The position numbers and the translations under genes were made by a program. Below are positions 44,376 through 52,615 of a DNA stretch of 64,000 nucleotides, piece after piece. The stretch covers positions 33,254-97,253 of the forward strand of contig JAWLDZ010000002.1 in assembly GCA_041686355.1 (NCBI GenBank). The letters run 5' to 3'. The number at the start of each line of letters is the position of its first letter. Positions within the stretch are counted from its first letter, which is position 1. The stretch is from DSBN01 sp041686355 (lineage in GTDB: Bacteria > Spirochaetota > Spirochaetia > DSM-16054 > Sediminispirochaetaceae). The notes under the pieces were generated by a model. It was not told the origin of the DNA and did no database searches. It was given only the letters and a program-made list of their open reading frames with translations.

Positions 44376-45285
44376 TTCTTGGTTCGTTCGGTTTCAGTTC
44401 CGTCGCCACAGGTATGGATTCCATGGCTCCGGCTCTGGAGACTGTAATCGAAGCGGCTAAAGTGGCCCGCTGCATGGCGGTAAGCGGATCGGCACTACTG
44501 AGCCGGGCGACCAGATAATAACCGAGGAAGGTATCGCCGGCGGCGGTCGTGTCGACTACCGGTGCGTCAACAATTGGCACATGAAGGCGGGTTTCGGCTC
44601 CGCGGGCGTAATAAGCGCCCTGCTTGCCGGCAGTCAGCACAATATCCGTAGAGGGGTACTCGGCAGACAGCCGGCCGAGAATGTGTTCAACATCGACGGG
44701 GCTGCCGGAGCCAGTAGTAAGCCCGGCCAGTCCCGCAGCCTCACTTTCGTTGACAATGAGAGTGTCGACCAGTTCCAGCGGCCAGGATTTTACATCCTCA
44801 GAGAATGGAGCCGGATTAAGATAAACCCGCATGCCTCGCTGATGAGCTTTGCTGATAATTTGCGGAACCGAGTTGATTTCATTCTGCAGAACCACATAGT
44901 CTCCGGCCACGAAATGAGAGAGAGTAGCATCGATTTCCCGGTCTGTAATCAATTTATTTCCGCCACCGAAAAGGATTATAGAGTTTTCACCCTCCCGATT
45001 TACCTGAATAATTGCGTGCCCGGTGGGACCCTCGTATTCGCTCACTAAATCGGTCTGCACGCCGGCTTCTGTAAGGCTGTTCAACAGCCATCTTCCATCA
45101 CTGCCGATTTTACCTGCATGCCACACATTCGACCCGGCTTTTGCGATGGCCACCGACTGGTTGGCCCCTTTGCCGCCGGCAAAGAACTGCAGGCTCTCAC
45201 TGCCGATGGTTTCGCCGGGCCTAACGATATGGCTTACTTTATACACATGGTCGATGTTCAAGGAGCCGTAGTTTAATATTCTCAT
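44368..45285 (-). CDS. PfkB/ribokinase family sugar kinase
   Basis: 305 residues. N-terminal motif GGKGANQSVAIAKAG and C-terminal DTTAAGDTFLGYYL with the catalytic Asp are PfkB signatures; overall closest in memory to ribokinase. It phosphorylates a sugar (probably ribose or a related pentose) with ATP. No ribose transporter is adjacent. Convergent with tolC, 8-bp overlap. Confidence 0.9.
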   Translation of the reverse strand: MRILNYGSLNIDHVYKVSHIVRPGETIGSESLQFFAGGKGANQSVAIAKAGSNVWHAGKIGSDGRWLLNSLTEAGVQTDLVSEYEGPTGHAIIQVNREGENSIILFGGGNKLITDREIDATLSHFVAGDYVVLQNEINSVPQIISKAHQRGMRVYLNPAPFSEDVKSWPLELVDTLIVNESEAAGLAGLTTGSGSPVDVEHILGRLSAEYPSTDIVLTAGKQGAYYARGAETRLHVPIVDAPVVDTTAAGDTFLGYYLVARLSSADPLTAMQRATLAASITVSRAGAMESIPVATELKPNEPRIT

Positions 45286-45422
45286 GAACTCATATTATGG
45301 GTTGGGAATTCAAGGCTGTCAAGCAAACCTGAAAAGAGCATTGAAAGAGCTGAAAACCAGCCAAGTCTTAAGTACTTTATTAATCGGGCTTTTCAGGTAT
45401 ACTGTCCGGCGGAGGAATTAGC

Positions 45423-45701
45423 ATGGAATGGAGAGCAAGTCATATATTAGTGAAGGACCGCGGGCAGGCCCAGCAGATTCTGCAGAGGGTAAAATCCGGG
45501 GGCAATTTCGAAGCCCTGGCCCGTGATTTTTCTACCTGTCCCAGCAAGGCCAAGGGCGGTGATTTGGGCTGGTTCGGACCGGGCAAGATGGTGCCGGCCT
45601 TTGAACAGGCGCTGCGCCGTCTCGGGAACGGCGGAGTCAGCAACTTGGTATCTACCCAGTTCGGGTATCACATTATCAAGAAAACCGGTCAGAGGGATTA
45701 A
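45423..45701 (+). CDS. ppiC: Parvulin-type peptidyl-prolyl isomerase (PpiC)
   Basis: 92 residues, a bare parvulin domain: RASHILVKDRGQAQQIL, STCPSKAKGGDLGWFGPGKM and VSTQFGYHIIKKT are the conserved blocks. No signal peptide, so cytoplasmic as E. coli PpiC. GGAGGAATTAGC precedes the ATG. The stop codon lies in the loop of a terminator hairpin. Confidence 0.95.
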   Translation: MEWRASHILVKDRGQAQQILQRVKSGGNFEALARDFSTCPSKAKGGDLGWFGPGKMVPAFEQALRRLGNGGVSNLVSTQFGYHIIKKTGQRD

Positions 45702-45713
45702 TTCCTCTGACCG
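45686..45713. terminator. Bidirectional terminator hairpin
   Basis: 10-bp perfect stem CGGTCAGAGG / CCTCTGACCG with an 8-base loop that contains the ppiC stop. Minus-strand reading is followed by GTTTTCTT, a better T-run than the plus-strand TTATAAG, so it can end both ppiC and the convergent membrane-protein gene. Confidence 0.75.
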
Positions 45714-45736
45714 TTATAAGAGCTCTTATACGGAGG

Positions 45737-46471
45737 TTATACAGTGGCGTCGGGCTGAGTGTCCGGTTTTGATTCAAGGTTATTGTAGCTGATTACCAAA
45801 AAGATGGTTGTATATACTCCGAATACGGCGGATGCAATGATACCCAGGATTACGCCCAGAATAGGGATGAGTCCTAGGATAACCGAAACAAGGCCAAAGA
45901 GTACTCCCAATGCAATCAGAACTAAAAACAGCACGATCGTGGTTTTGAAGTTCCGAAAAACCGTTCGGGCGCTATGACCAAGTGCTGAAAAACCGTTGGT
46001 TTGATCACTGATAACCGCAACCACGCTGAACATCAGGAAAAAGATTGCGATGATACCGGGAAGTACCAGGAGTATAAACCCAATGCTCACAATTGCGCCT
46101 ACGAGTACTACAGCAATCAAAAGCGGGACTATTCTGTGAATGGTTTTAGACCACCCTCCCTTGAGAGACGCATTTTCCGTTTTCAAGGCATCGTCAATCA
46201 TGGTGATCGTCATGCCGTGAGCCAGAAGTCCGATAATACCGGACAGCAGCATCGTAATAAAAACAACTAAGAGGGAAGTACCGGCAAAACCGATTGCTTC
46301 CTCTTGTGAAACCTGACCCATCGATTGAAAATCTCCGAAGGGAACCAGAGTTCCTACGGAAATTAGTGAGATGAGGGCCATCAGCACAAAGGCAGCCAAA
46401 AATGGCACGAACAGAACCCAGTTTCTTTTCATTAGGTCGAAACTGTCCTTTAATACAGCTGTAATATTCAT
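45737..46471 (-). CDS. Multi-pass membrane protein of unknown function
   Basis: 244 residues from the ATG at 46471, with AAGGAAG 5 bp upstream; a TTG five codons earlier would overlap that site. About six hydrophobic segments, with N-terminus MNITAVLKDSFDLMKRNW. The pattern resembles the membrane domain family found in glycerophosphodiesterase-like and DUF975-type proteins. No catalytic motif. Role unknown. Confidence 0.78.
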   Translation of the reverse strand: MNITAVLKDSFDLMKRNWVLFVPFLAAFVLMALISLISVGTLVPFGDFQSMGQVSQEEAIGFAGTSLLVVFITMLLSGIIGLLAHGMTITMIDDALKTENASLKGGWSKTIHRIVPLLIAVVLVGAIVSIGFILLVLPGIIAIFFLMFSVVAVISDQTNGFSALGHSARTVFRNFKTTIVLFLVLIALGVLFGLVSVILGLIPILGVILGIIASAVFGVYTTIFLVISYNNLESKPDTQPDATV

Positions 46472-46579
46472 ATTACTTCCTTTCAAGAGCAGTAGCTCTT
46501 ATATAACTTATTTAAAAGTATAGTTCTTAATAAGTTAAAATGCAAATTGTATTTTTATCAATATATTTATGACGCTTAA

Positions 46580-47671
46580 TCACGTTTCATCAAGGTCGAT
46601 TTCATCGGTGTGGGCGCTTATATCTGTGATATCCTGTTCGTTGAGAGGGGGGTGATCGCGTTTAGAGTTTTTTTGTTTATACATCTGCCGGTCTACAAAA
46701 TCTATTGCACTTTTTGCGTTTTTACTGGAAGTTGTATGCATACCGAAGCTTACGGAAATAGTAATTTTCGATTGCTGATTGTGCTCCAGGAGTTCCGATT
46801 CGATACGCCCTTTCAATGCCTCCGAATCGGAAGCATCAGAATTGGGCAGCAGGATAAGGAACTCGTCACCTCCGAATCGGCAGACCATATCGGAGGTACG
46901 GGTAATTTCCTTGAGGATACCCGCAATAATGAGTAATACCCGGTCGCCGGTTTCATGTCCCAGACTGTCGTTAATTTGCTTAAATTTGTCGATGTCGATC
47001 ATCATTAAGGAGAAGGTGCTTCCCTGTCGCTGAGCCCGGGCTATCTCTTTTTCAAAAAAACGGGAGAAAGTACGACGATTGTACAGGCCCGTCAATGAAT
47101 CCACACTGGCCACATGTTTTAAAGCCTTTAGGTAGTAGTTCTTTTCGATAGCGATAGCAGCGTAGTCGGCTATAGTCTGGAGCAGAGTGAGCTCGTAGGA
47201 GGTAAAATTACTACCGTCTAATTTGTTGATGAGTTCGATTACTCCAAAAACCTTAGTGCGACTTTTAAGGGGAACGCCAATAATGGATTTAGTAGTGAAG
47301 TCTGTCTCATTATCCATATCCGGATCGAAGCGCTTATCTCGGCTTACATCTTCTACTATCACCGACTGACCGTTTTCTGCAATCCAGCCGGCGATGCCCT
47401 TTCCCCGGGGAAGTTTTTTACCCATGAGACTTTCTACCCCGCTTCCAACTACTATCGCAAACCTCAATTCTCCGGTTTTGCTAGTGCGCAGGAGAAGAGA
47501 CCAATAGGTAGGAGCAAAGACTTTGCCGACTTGATCCATAACCGCCTTCATAGTTTCGGTGACGGTTTGGGCGGAGGTGATGGCTTTGCCGATTTCCGTA
47601 AAGAAAGATAGTTTTACCAGATCGTCTAACCTACTACCCTGTGTCGTATTATCTGTCTGCGCCGGTATCAC
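46580..47671 (-). CDS. GAF-GGDEF diguanylate cyclase
   Basis: 363 residues. GTG start after GGGGGC. GAF domain about 25-185 (PRGKGIAGWIAENGQSVIVE), then GGDEF domain with DSLTGLYNRRTF and the active site FGGDEFLIL. The inhibitory I-site RxxD is present as RTSD five residues before GGDEF. Makes c-di-GMP, probably in response to a small ligand or redox signal bound by GAF; cytoplasmic. It supplies the messenger that the two PilZ proteins and HD-GYP protein in this window read or degrade. Confidence 0.94.
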   Translation of the reverse strand: MIPAQTDNTTQGSRLDDLVKLSFFTEIGKAITSAQTVTETMKAVMDQVGKVFAPTYWSLLLRTSKTGELRFAIVVGSGVESLMGKKLPRGKGIAGWIAENGQSVIVEDVSRDKRFDPDMDNETDFTTKSIIGVPLKSRTKVFGVIELINKLDGSNFTSYELTLLQTIADYAAIAIEKNYYLKALKHVASVDSLTGLYNRRTFSRFFEKEIARAQRQGSTFSLMMIDIDKFKQINDSLGHETGDRVLLIIAGILKEITRTSDMVCRFGGDEFLILLPNSDASDSEALKGRIESELLEHNQQSKITISVSFGMHTTSSKNAKSAIDFVDRQMYKQKNSKRDHPPLNEQDITDISAHTDEIDLDET

Positions 47672-47802
47672 TGTATGCCCCCTGTACTATTCGGTACTGT
47701 AAGCATAGCTCTTTTTTTCTAAAATCTCCAGCTAAAGGCTCTAAGGATGATTTAATCCAAGGTTATAGTGGGGTGCAAATGGAAAAAACTCAACTGGAAA
47801 CA

Positions 47803-47831
47803 TTGACAAGCCACTGGTAACTATCTAAGCT
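47803..47831 (+). promoter_or_regulatory. Candidate promoter of small lipoprotein gene
   Basis: TTGACA (47803-47808), 17-bp spacer, TAAGCT (47826-47831), 35 bp before the ATG. The -35 box is perfect, the -10 weak. Confidence 0.45.
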
Positions 47832-47866
47832 CTTACCATTAAAGTATTTTTTCTAGGAGATTTAAA

Positions 47867-48256
47867 ATGAAAAAAACTGTTCTAATCATCGGTGTAGTAT
47901 TGATGGTGCTGTTTGCGGCGTCATGTACTACATTCCAGCTCTCGGGCATTCAGATGAATGAAGACATGCCCTCCTACCAGACGGTTGGGGAGTTCGAAAC
48001 CAGCGTAATGGTAAATGAGTTTCTTGGTAGCTCCGGAGGTGCGAACCTTGCAAATGTTACCTCTGATGCAATGGACAATCAGATTTACGATGCTGTACGC
48101 CGGGAAATTAACAAATACTCAGGCGATGCGGCGGTAAATGTGACCGTAAAGTATGAAGCTACTTTTGTGGATCTGCTGTTAAACGGCATTACCTGGGGCG
48201 TGTATGCTCCGGCACATGCGACGATCGAAGGTACGATAGTTAAATACCAGGACTAA
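47867..48256 (+). CDS. Small lipoprotein of unknown function
   Basis: 129 residues. Signal peptide with lipobox FAASC (Cys20). The mature part is small and beta-rich, with DNQIYDAVRREINKYSGDAA and a hydrophobic GITWGVYAPAHATIEG. It resembles short outer-membrane lipoproteins found in spirochaetes, but no family could be named. AGGAG before the ATG, its own promoter and a terminator after it suggest a single-gene transcript. Confidence 0.8.
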   Translation: MKKTVLIIGVVLMVLFAASCTTFQLSGIQMNEDMPSYQTVGEFETSVMVNEFLGSSGGANLANVTSDAMDNQIYDAVRREINKYSGDAAVNVTVKYEATFVDLLLNGITWGVYAPAHATIEGTIVKYQD

Positions 48257-48260
48257 GCGC

Positions 48261-48296
48261 AATACCGCAGGGAGTTTCTCTCTGCGGTATTTATGT
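48261..48296 (+). terminator. Terminator after small lipoprotein gene
   Basis: AATACCGCAG (48261-48270) pairs with CTGCGGTATT (48282-48291), extended by GGAG/CTCT in the loop, followed by TATGTGTT. The T-run is modest. Confidence 0.6.
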
Positions 48297-48311
48297 GTTA
48301 ATGATGACTTT

Positions 48312-48707
48312 ATGAACAAAAAAATTATTATCTTATCAATCATCACCCTTTTACTTAGTTTTTCCTGTTCTTCACCCGGGCGTTCGGCGGCCGAGGATGT
48401 GGTTCAGCAGTTTGTTGAAGGGCTTTATGCCGGGGATGCCGACTCAGTTAGTGGAGCAGCACCTTTTTTCGACGAACTTCCGCAGCAGCAGAGAGAACAG
48501 CTCTACGATCAAATTGGGCAGTTTACTTCGTGGAATATCAAAACTGTTCAGATAAAAGGCAGCAGTGCCGCCGTGCTTGTAGAGTTTTCAAACGAAGAGG
48601 CCACCCTGCAGATGCAGTTTCCTCTAAAAGCCCAGGATGATTCATGGCGGGTACAGGAGACAATCAGCTATTCATCGACAATAGATGTTATTCCAGCCGA
48701 ACCCTAG
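48312..48707 (+). CDS. Small lipoprotein, DUF4878-like
   Basis: 131 residues. Lipobox SFSC gives a lipid-anchored protein. The mature part (AAEDVVQQFVEGLYAGDADSV then a beta sheet ending SWRVQETISYS) has the NTF2/cystatin-like layout of DUF4878-type lipoproteins. Function unknown. Its last bases overlap the convergent beta-mannosidase gene by 4 bp, the two stop codons sharing CTAG. Confidence 0.75.
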   Translation: MNKKIIILSIITLLLSFSCSSPGRSAAEDVVQQFVEGLYAGDADSVSGAAPFFDELPQQQREQLYDQIGQFTSWNIKTVQIKGSSAAVLVEFSNEEATLQMQFPLKAQDDSWRVQETISYSSTIDVIPAEP

Positions 48708-51190
48708 AAACTCCGCAAAGCGTGTATTCGCAGATTCTGTTTTAACGCTTCAGCCGTACTATCAGGAAGCTCAGTATTTCCTTCGGTAAAGACATCGATC
48801 CACTTTTCACAACTGGGCAGCAGGGTAAAGTTGTTATCGGAGAAGCGTACCGGAGCAGCATCCTGTAGTGCTACAGCTTCAAGTACTACAAAGAAAGCCG
48901 GGGTATCACTAAATAGTCGCAGTTTTATTCCGTCGGCGCTTTGGATAAGCTCGGACTGAATAGCCGCCGGCTGAATACTGCACTCTTTTGGCCGCATCAG
49001 GAGCAGGCTGCTTTCGATTGGCGGGTAATCGGGGTTCTCGGGAGTAAATCGGGCATAATAGAAGTGGGAAGTAAGGAACTCACGATTGGCCGGGACGGCT
49101 ACAGTCTTAAGAAGAGATGCCGTTTCGGCGACTAATGTGGCCGTTTCAAGGCTGTGCTTGGCAAGCTTTCCTTCAAAGGTATAGAGGTCAAGCTGCAGGC
49201 TCCCTGTTACCGATTCAAAGCTGTCATTGATACCGTGCACCTCGATTTTATTCGTGCCGGAAAACAGGGCTATATGCTGGGGTGCGTAAAAGCGTTTGGC
49301 GCTGTAGTGCAGGGGTTTCCATACCCCGTCATATTCGAGGGAGGACCAGGAGGCTACCGGCCAGTTATCGTTGAGTTGCCAGTACAACGTGCCCATGCAT
49401 ATCGGGCGACGGCTGCGCCAGTACTCGACCGCCGTTTGAATAGCAAGGGCCTGCTGCACACGGCTGAGGTAGATAATCTCCTCAAAACTGGAGGGAAAGC
49501 GGAAATAGCGGGAGATGGTGGAGATGATGATGCTGTTGCCCCGCTCGTTTTTCTGATGGTGCTCCATGGACGGAGAGGTGATGTTGAGCTGCTCCGGCGG
49601 AGTGAAGCCCTTGATGCTCTTAACGGAGGGAAAGGACTGAAAACCGAACTCCGAACAGAAGCGGGGGGTAACCTCGTAATAAGCTTCGAAGGGTTTTCCC
49701 TCATGCCATACGCTCCAGTAATGCATGTCCCCCTTGGAATCGTCGTGCCAACAATCGGAGTAATCCCCTTCGCCGGCGGAAGGCGAGGAGGACCACCACT
49801 TGCGTTGTGGATCGAGTTGCCGTACCGCTCGGCCCAGCATACCCTCATTGAGACGGTCGTAGTCGATGATATAACGGTCCCGGTTTTCTCTTGATTCTTT
49901 AAACCAGGTAAGTGCGCCGATATCCTCATTGTTACCGCACCACAATACAAGAGAGGGGTGGTTTTTGAGGCGCTTAATCTGATACTCCGCCTCCACCCGT
50001 ACATTCTCCAGAAACTCAGGGTCGGAGGGGTATAAAGCGCAGGAGAACATAAAATCCTGCCAAACCAGCAGTCCCTTCCGGTCGCAGATATCATAAAAAT
50101 AGTCGTATTCGTACTGGCCGCCCCCCCATACTCTGATCATATTCATATTAGCCTGTCTGGCCGATTCGAGCAGCTGCTCATAATGCTTGGGGCTGTGACG
50201 TGCCGGCAGTGCATCCGGTGGAATCCAGTTGGCACCCTTTGCGAAAATATCCCTCCCGTTGATTCGAAAGACCATACCTATACCGTAATCATCCGGTTCG
50301 GTCAGCACCTCAACAGTTCGAAAGCCTATTTCCTGTTTGGTCGTATCGTTCGAGGTGGCTATTATCATTTCGTACAGTGGCTGCTGCCCGTAACCGGCCG
50401 GCCACCAGAGCTGCGGATCTTTCACTTCAAGCTCACTGATCACCTGCTGCAGGCCCGGGCTGAGTTTCACCTGCTGTTCAGAGACCGCTCCGGCACACTC
50501 AACCCGCAGGAGTGTGTGGCCGGCTTCCCGGGAAACAATTTCTGTGTACACTTTCAAGTGCCACACAGATTCTCCGGGGTCCGCGTATACGGCATTATGA
50601 TGCACAGCTTCTATGCGCTCGAGCGGGGTAGCGCACAGCACTACCTGCTCATATATACCGGAAACCATTAAACAGGGTCCCCAGTCCCATCCGGCGTGCG
50701 ACTGCACTTTGCGGATGAGGTTGCGGCCCTGGGCCTGTACAGGATAATCCTGGTGCGGAACGGGATAGGGTAACTGCTTTTTCAGTTCGTCGGCGGTACG
50801 TACAGGTGAAGCGAATCGAATCCGGAGCCGGTTGGCACCGGCTCTCACAGCCCGGCTCACATCGAAGCGGTATCTAGTAAACATATTTTCAGTCGATCCG
50901 ACTTTTTTATCGTTCAAATATACCTCCGAAAAGGTATCGATGCGATCGAGTTGCAAAAACAGTTGGGATTGCTGCAAAAAGGCCTTATCTATCTCGAATT
51001 CAGTTGAGAAAGTCCAATCCTCTTCTCCAACCCATTGTACCAGCAGTTCATTGTCGGCGTAGTACGGATCGGGTACGGCCCCAGCAGCGTGGAGAACAGA
51101 CAGATTGTCACAGGGGAGGGTGCAGGAATACTCCGATTGGTCGGATTCTCGGATAAGTTTCCAGTTGTTTTCGATAGTTTGTAATTGCAT
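48704..51190 (-). CDS. Beta-mannosidase, glycoside hydrolase family 2
   Basis: 828 residues, typical for GH2 beta-mannosidases. N-terminal jelly roll (LNDKKVGSTENMFTRYRFDV), Ig-like domains, TIM barrel with acid/base Glu422 in WCGNNED and nucleophile Glu514 in CSEFGFQSF; GWDWGPCL and VWGGGQYEYDYFYD are subfamily marks. No signal peptide, so cytoplasmic. It removes beta-linked mannose from imported oligosaccharides. Divergent from the ROK regulator, with an operator 22 bp upstream of its start. Confidence 0.93.
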   Translation of the reverse strand: MQLQTIENNWKLIRESDQSEYSCTLPCDNLSVLHAAGAVPDPYYADNELLVQWVGEEDWTFSTEFEIDKAFLQQSQLFLQLDRIDTFSEVYLNDKKVGSTENMFTRYRFDVSRAVRAGANRLRIRFASPVRTADELKKQLPYPVPHQDYPVQAQGRNLIRKVQSHAGWDWGPCLMVSGIYEQVVLCATPLERIEAVHHNAVYADPGESVWHLKVYTEIVSREAGHTLLRVECAGAVSEQQVKLSPGLQQVISELEVKDPQLWWPAGYGQQPLYEMIIATSNDTTKQEIGFRTVEVLTEPDDYGIGMVFRINGRDIFAKGANWIPPDALPARHSPKHYEQLLESARQANMNMIRVWGGGQYEYDYFYDICDRKGLLVWQDFMFSCALYPSDPEFLENVRVEAEYQIKRLKNHPSLVLWCGNNEDIGALTWFKESRENRDRYIIDYDRLNEGMLGRAVRQLDPQRKWWSSSPSAGEGDYSDCWHDDSKGDMHYWSVWHEGKPFEAYYEVTPRFCSEFGFQSFPSVKSIKGFTPPEQLNITSPSMEHHQKNERGNSIIISTISRYFRFPSSFEEIIYLSRVQQALAIQTAVEYWRSRRPICMGTLYWQLNDNWPVASWSSLEYDGVWKPLHYSAKRFYAPQHIALFSGTNKIEVHGINDSFESVTGSLQLDLYTFEGKLAKHSLETATLVAETASLLKTVAVPANREFLTSHFYYARFTPENPDYPPIESSLLLMRPKECSIQPAAIQSELIQSADGIKLRLFSDTPAFFVVLEAVALQDAAPVRFSDNNFTLLPSCEKWIDVFTEGNTELPDSTAEALKQNLRIHALRSF

Positions 51191-51211
51191 TAATCGCCCT
51201 CATTATCTGCG

Positions 51212-51233
51212 GTTTGTAGTAAAATCAACTAAC
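51212..51233. promoter_or_regulatory. Operator 1 of the ROK regulator (before beta-mannosidase)
   Basis: 22-bp element with outer arms GTTTGT and ACTAAC around TAGTAAAATCA. 20 of 22 positions equal operator 2 at 51356-51377. It lies directly downstream of the -10 box of the beta-mannosidase promoter, where a repressor would block transcription. Arm sequences recall XylR-type operators of the ROK family. Confidence 0.72.
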
Positions 51234-51238
51234 ACCAT

Positions 51239-51267
51239 ATATTACCTTTCTTTACAGCTCTTCACAA
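51239..51267 (-). promoter_or_regulatory. Promoter of beta-mannosidase gene
   Basis: Minus strand TTGTGA (51267-51262), 17-bp spacer, TAATAT (51244-51239). Operator 1 starts 5 bp beyond the -10 box. Confidence 0.6.
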
Positions 51268-51319
51268 GTAAAATTACTCGTTTAAGGCGTAAAATTGGGG
51301 GCAAATAGGGCGAAAAACG

Positions 51320-51347
51320 TTGACAGATGGGAAAACTCGTGTAAAAC
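51320..51347 (+). promoter_or_regulatory. Promoter of ROK regulator and sugar operon
   Basis: TTGACA (51320-51325) then 16 bp and TAAAAC (51342-51347) or 17 bp and AAAACT. Operator 2 starts 8 bp further on, the same arrangement as at the divergent gene. The -10 box is poor, which fits a regulated promoter. Confidence 0.5.
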
Positions 51348-51355
51348 TTAGGTTA

Positions 51356-51377
51356 GTTGGTAGTAAAATCAACCAAC
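51356..51377. promoter_or_regulatory. Operator 2 of the ROK regulator (autoregulatory)
   Basis: 22-bp element with perfect dyad arms GTTGGT and ACCAAC around AGTAAAATCA. Same core as operator 1. Lies between promoter and start of the ROK gene, so the regulator should repress itself and the transporter operon. Confidence 0.75.
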
Positions 51378-51397
51378 GGAAGAAGGAAGCAGCAGCA

Positions 51398-52561
51398 GTG
51401 AAAAGAACCAAAGTAATCAATCGTTCCCGAATAATGCGGGAGATTTGGGTCAGTCGTGAAACCAGTCGGATCGAGATAGCCCGGAATTTAGATCTTGATA
51501 AATCGACCATTTCGAATAACGTCAATGAGCTGTTGGAGCTGGGAATAATTATTGAATCCACCGAGGGAAGTTCAAGCCCTCAGGGCGGCCGAAAACCAGT
51601 GCACATAAAGTTGAACAAAAACTACGGCTGCGTACTTGGTATTGAAATGACACCCGATTCGTATACAGCGGTGGCGGTTGACCTTGAAGGTGAGATTGTA
51701 TATTCCAAGTTCGAAAAAGCGGGAATTTCCGGAAAAAATTTCAAAGAAAAGTTCCAAGAGATAACTGCTGCATTGCGGCAGGAGCTTGTAGCAAAAAACC
51801 TCAAACTGCTGGGAATCGGAGTAGGGGTTTCCGGCGTGGTCAATTCAAAAAACGGTGTCATCAAATATTCTATTCCACTGAAGATCAGCAAAGACTACAG
51901 GTTTTATAAAAAGATAGCCGGCGAAGTCGACGTCCCGGTATTCATTGATAACGATGCGAATGCGAGTGTCTGGGGGGAGTTGGCGTTTCACCGCCGAAAA
52001 GAGCTGAAAGATTTTATCTTTCTTTTGCTGGAGGTGCGTGATCGCGAGTATGAACAGAAAAACGCCTATGATTCCATTGGTGTAGGTGTGGGACTGGTGC
52101 TGAACGGCAATGTGCACTATGGGCATGACTACTCCGCCGGTGAGTTTCGCAGTATCTTCCGCCACGAAGATTCAATCGGACAGTTTTCTCTGACTGCTAA
52201 AGAGCAGCAGCTGGTGCGTGAGGATAAAGATATGTGGCACAAGTTTTTGCACGAATTAGGAGCTCACATTGCGCTGATAGTCAACACTTTTAACCTCACC
52301 CATATCATTCTGGGAGGACAATTCGAACGCTACGACCAGGATGTGGCGGCTATTCTGGAAGAGGAGATCAAAAAGAACTGGCCTTATCCGTATGCGTACG
52401 AAGTAAGAAAAAATATCTGGCTGTCGGCCTTCGGGGATCAAGCGGTAGCTTACGGGGCGGCAGGTATGGTGCTGAACAAACTGTTTAGTGATTTGGAAAT
52501 TTTGGAGGATTACTCCGGACATATCGACATGCAGTCGGAGGCCGGACTTATACACACATAG
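51398..52561 (+). CDS. ROK family transcriptional regulator (NagC/XylR type)
   Basis: 387 residues from the GTG at 51398, with AGAAGGAAG upstream; an earlier TTG frame starts inside the promoter -35 box. N-terminal winged helix (SRIEIARNLDLDKSTISNNV), then a ROK sugar-binding fold with GIGVGVSGVVN and IDNDANASVWGE. The Cys-rich zinc motif of ROK kinases (CxCGxxGC) is absent, as in some regulators. It should bind the two 22-bp operators and release them when an imported sugar binds. Divergent from beta-mannosidase; upstream of the ABC importer by 54 bp. Confidence 0.9.
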   Translation: MKRTKVINRSRIMREIWVSRETSRIEIARNLDLDKSTISNNVNELLELGIIIESTEGSSSPQGGRKPVHIKLNKNYGCVLGIEMTPDSYTAVAVDLEGEIVYSKFEKAGISGKNFKEKFQEITAALRQELVAKNLKLLGIGVGVSGVVNSKNGVIKYSIPLKISKDYRFYKKIAGEVDVPVFIDNDANASVWGELAFHRRKELKDFIFLLLEVRDREYEQKNAYDSIGVGVGLVLNGNVHYGHDYSAGEFRSIFRHEDSIGQFSLTAKEQQLVREDKDMWHKFLHELGAHIALIVNTFNLTHIILGGQFERYDQDVAAILEEEIKKNWPYPYAYEVRKNIWLSAFGDQAVAYGAAGMVLNKLFSDLEILEDYSGHIDMQSEAGLIHT

Positions 52562-52573
52562 TTCAGGGAATTT

Positions 52574-52590
52574 CTCTTCCGTGGGAAGAG
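52574..52590 (+). promoter_or_regulatory. Hairpin between ROK and solute-binding protein genes
   Basis: 7-bp perfect stem CTCTTCC / GGAAGAG with loop GTG and no T-run, just before the AAAGGAGGG ribosome site. Probably protects the 5' end of a processed mRNA and raises binding-protein yield. Confidence 0.45.
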
Positions 52591-52615
52591 TAAAAGAATA
52601 AAGGAGGGCGTTTTA

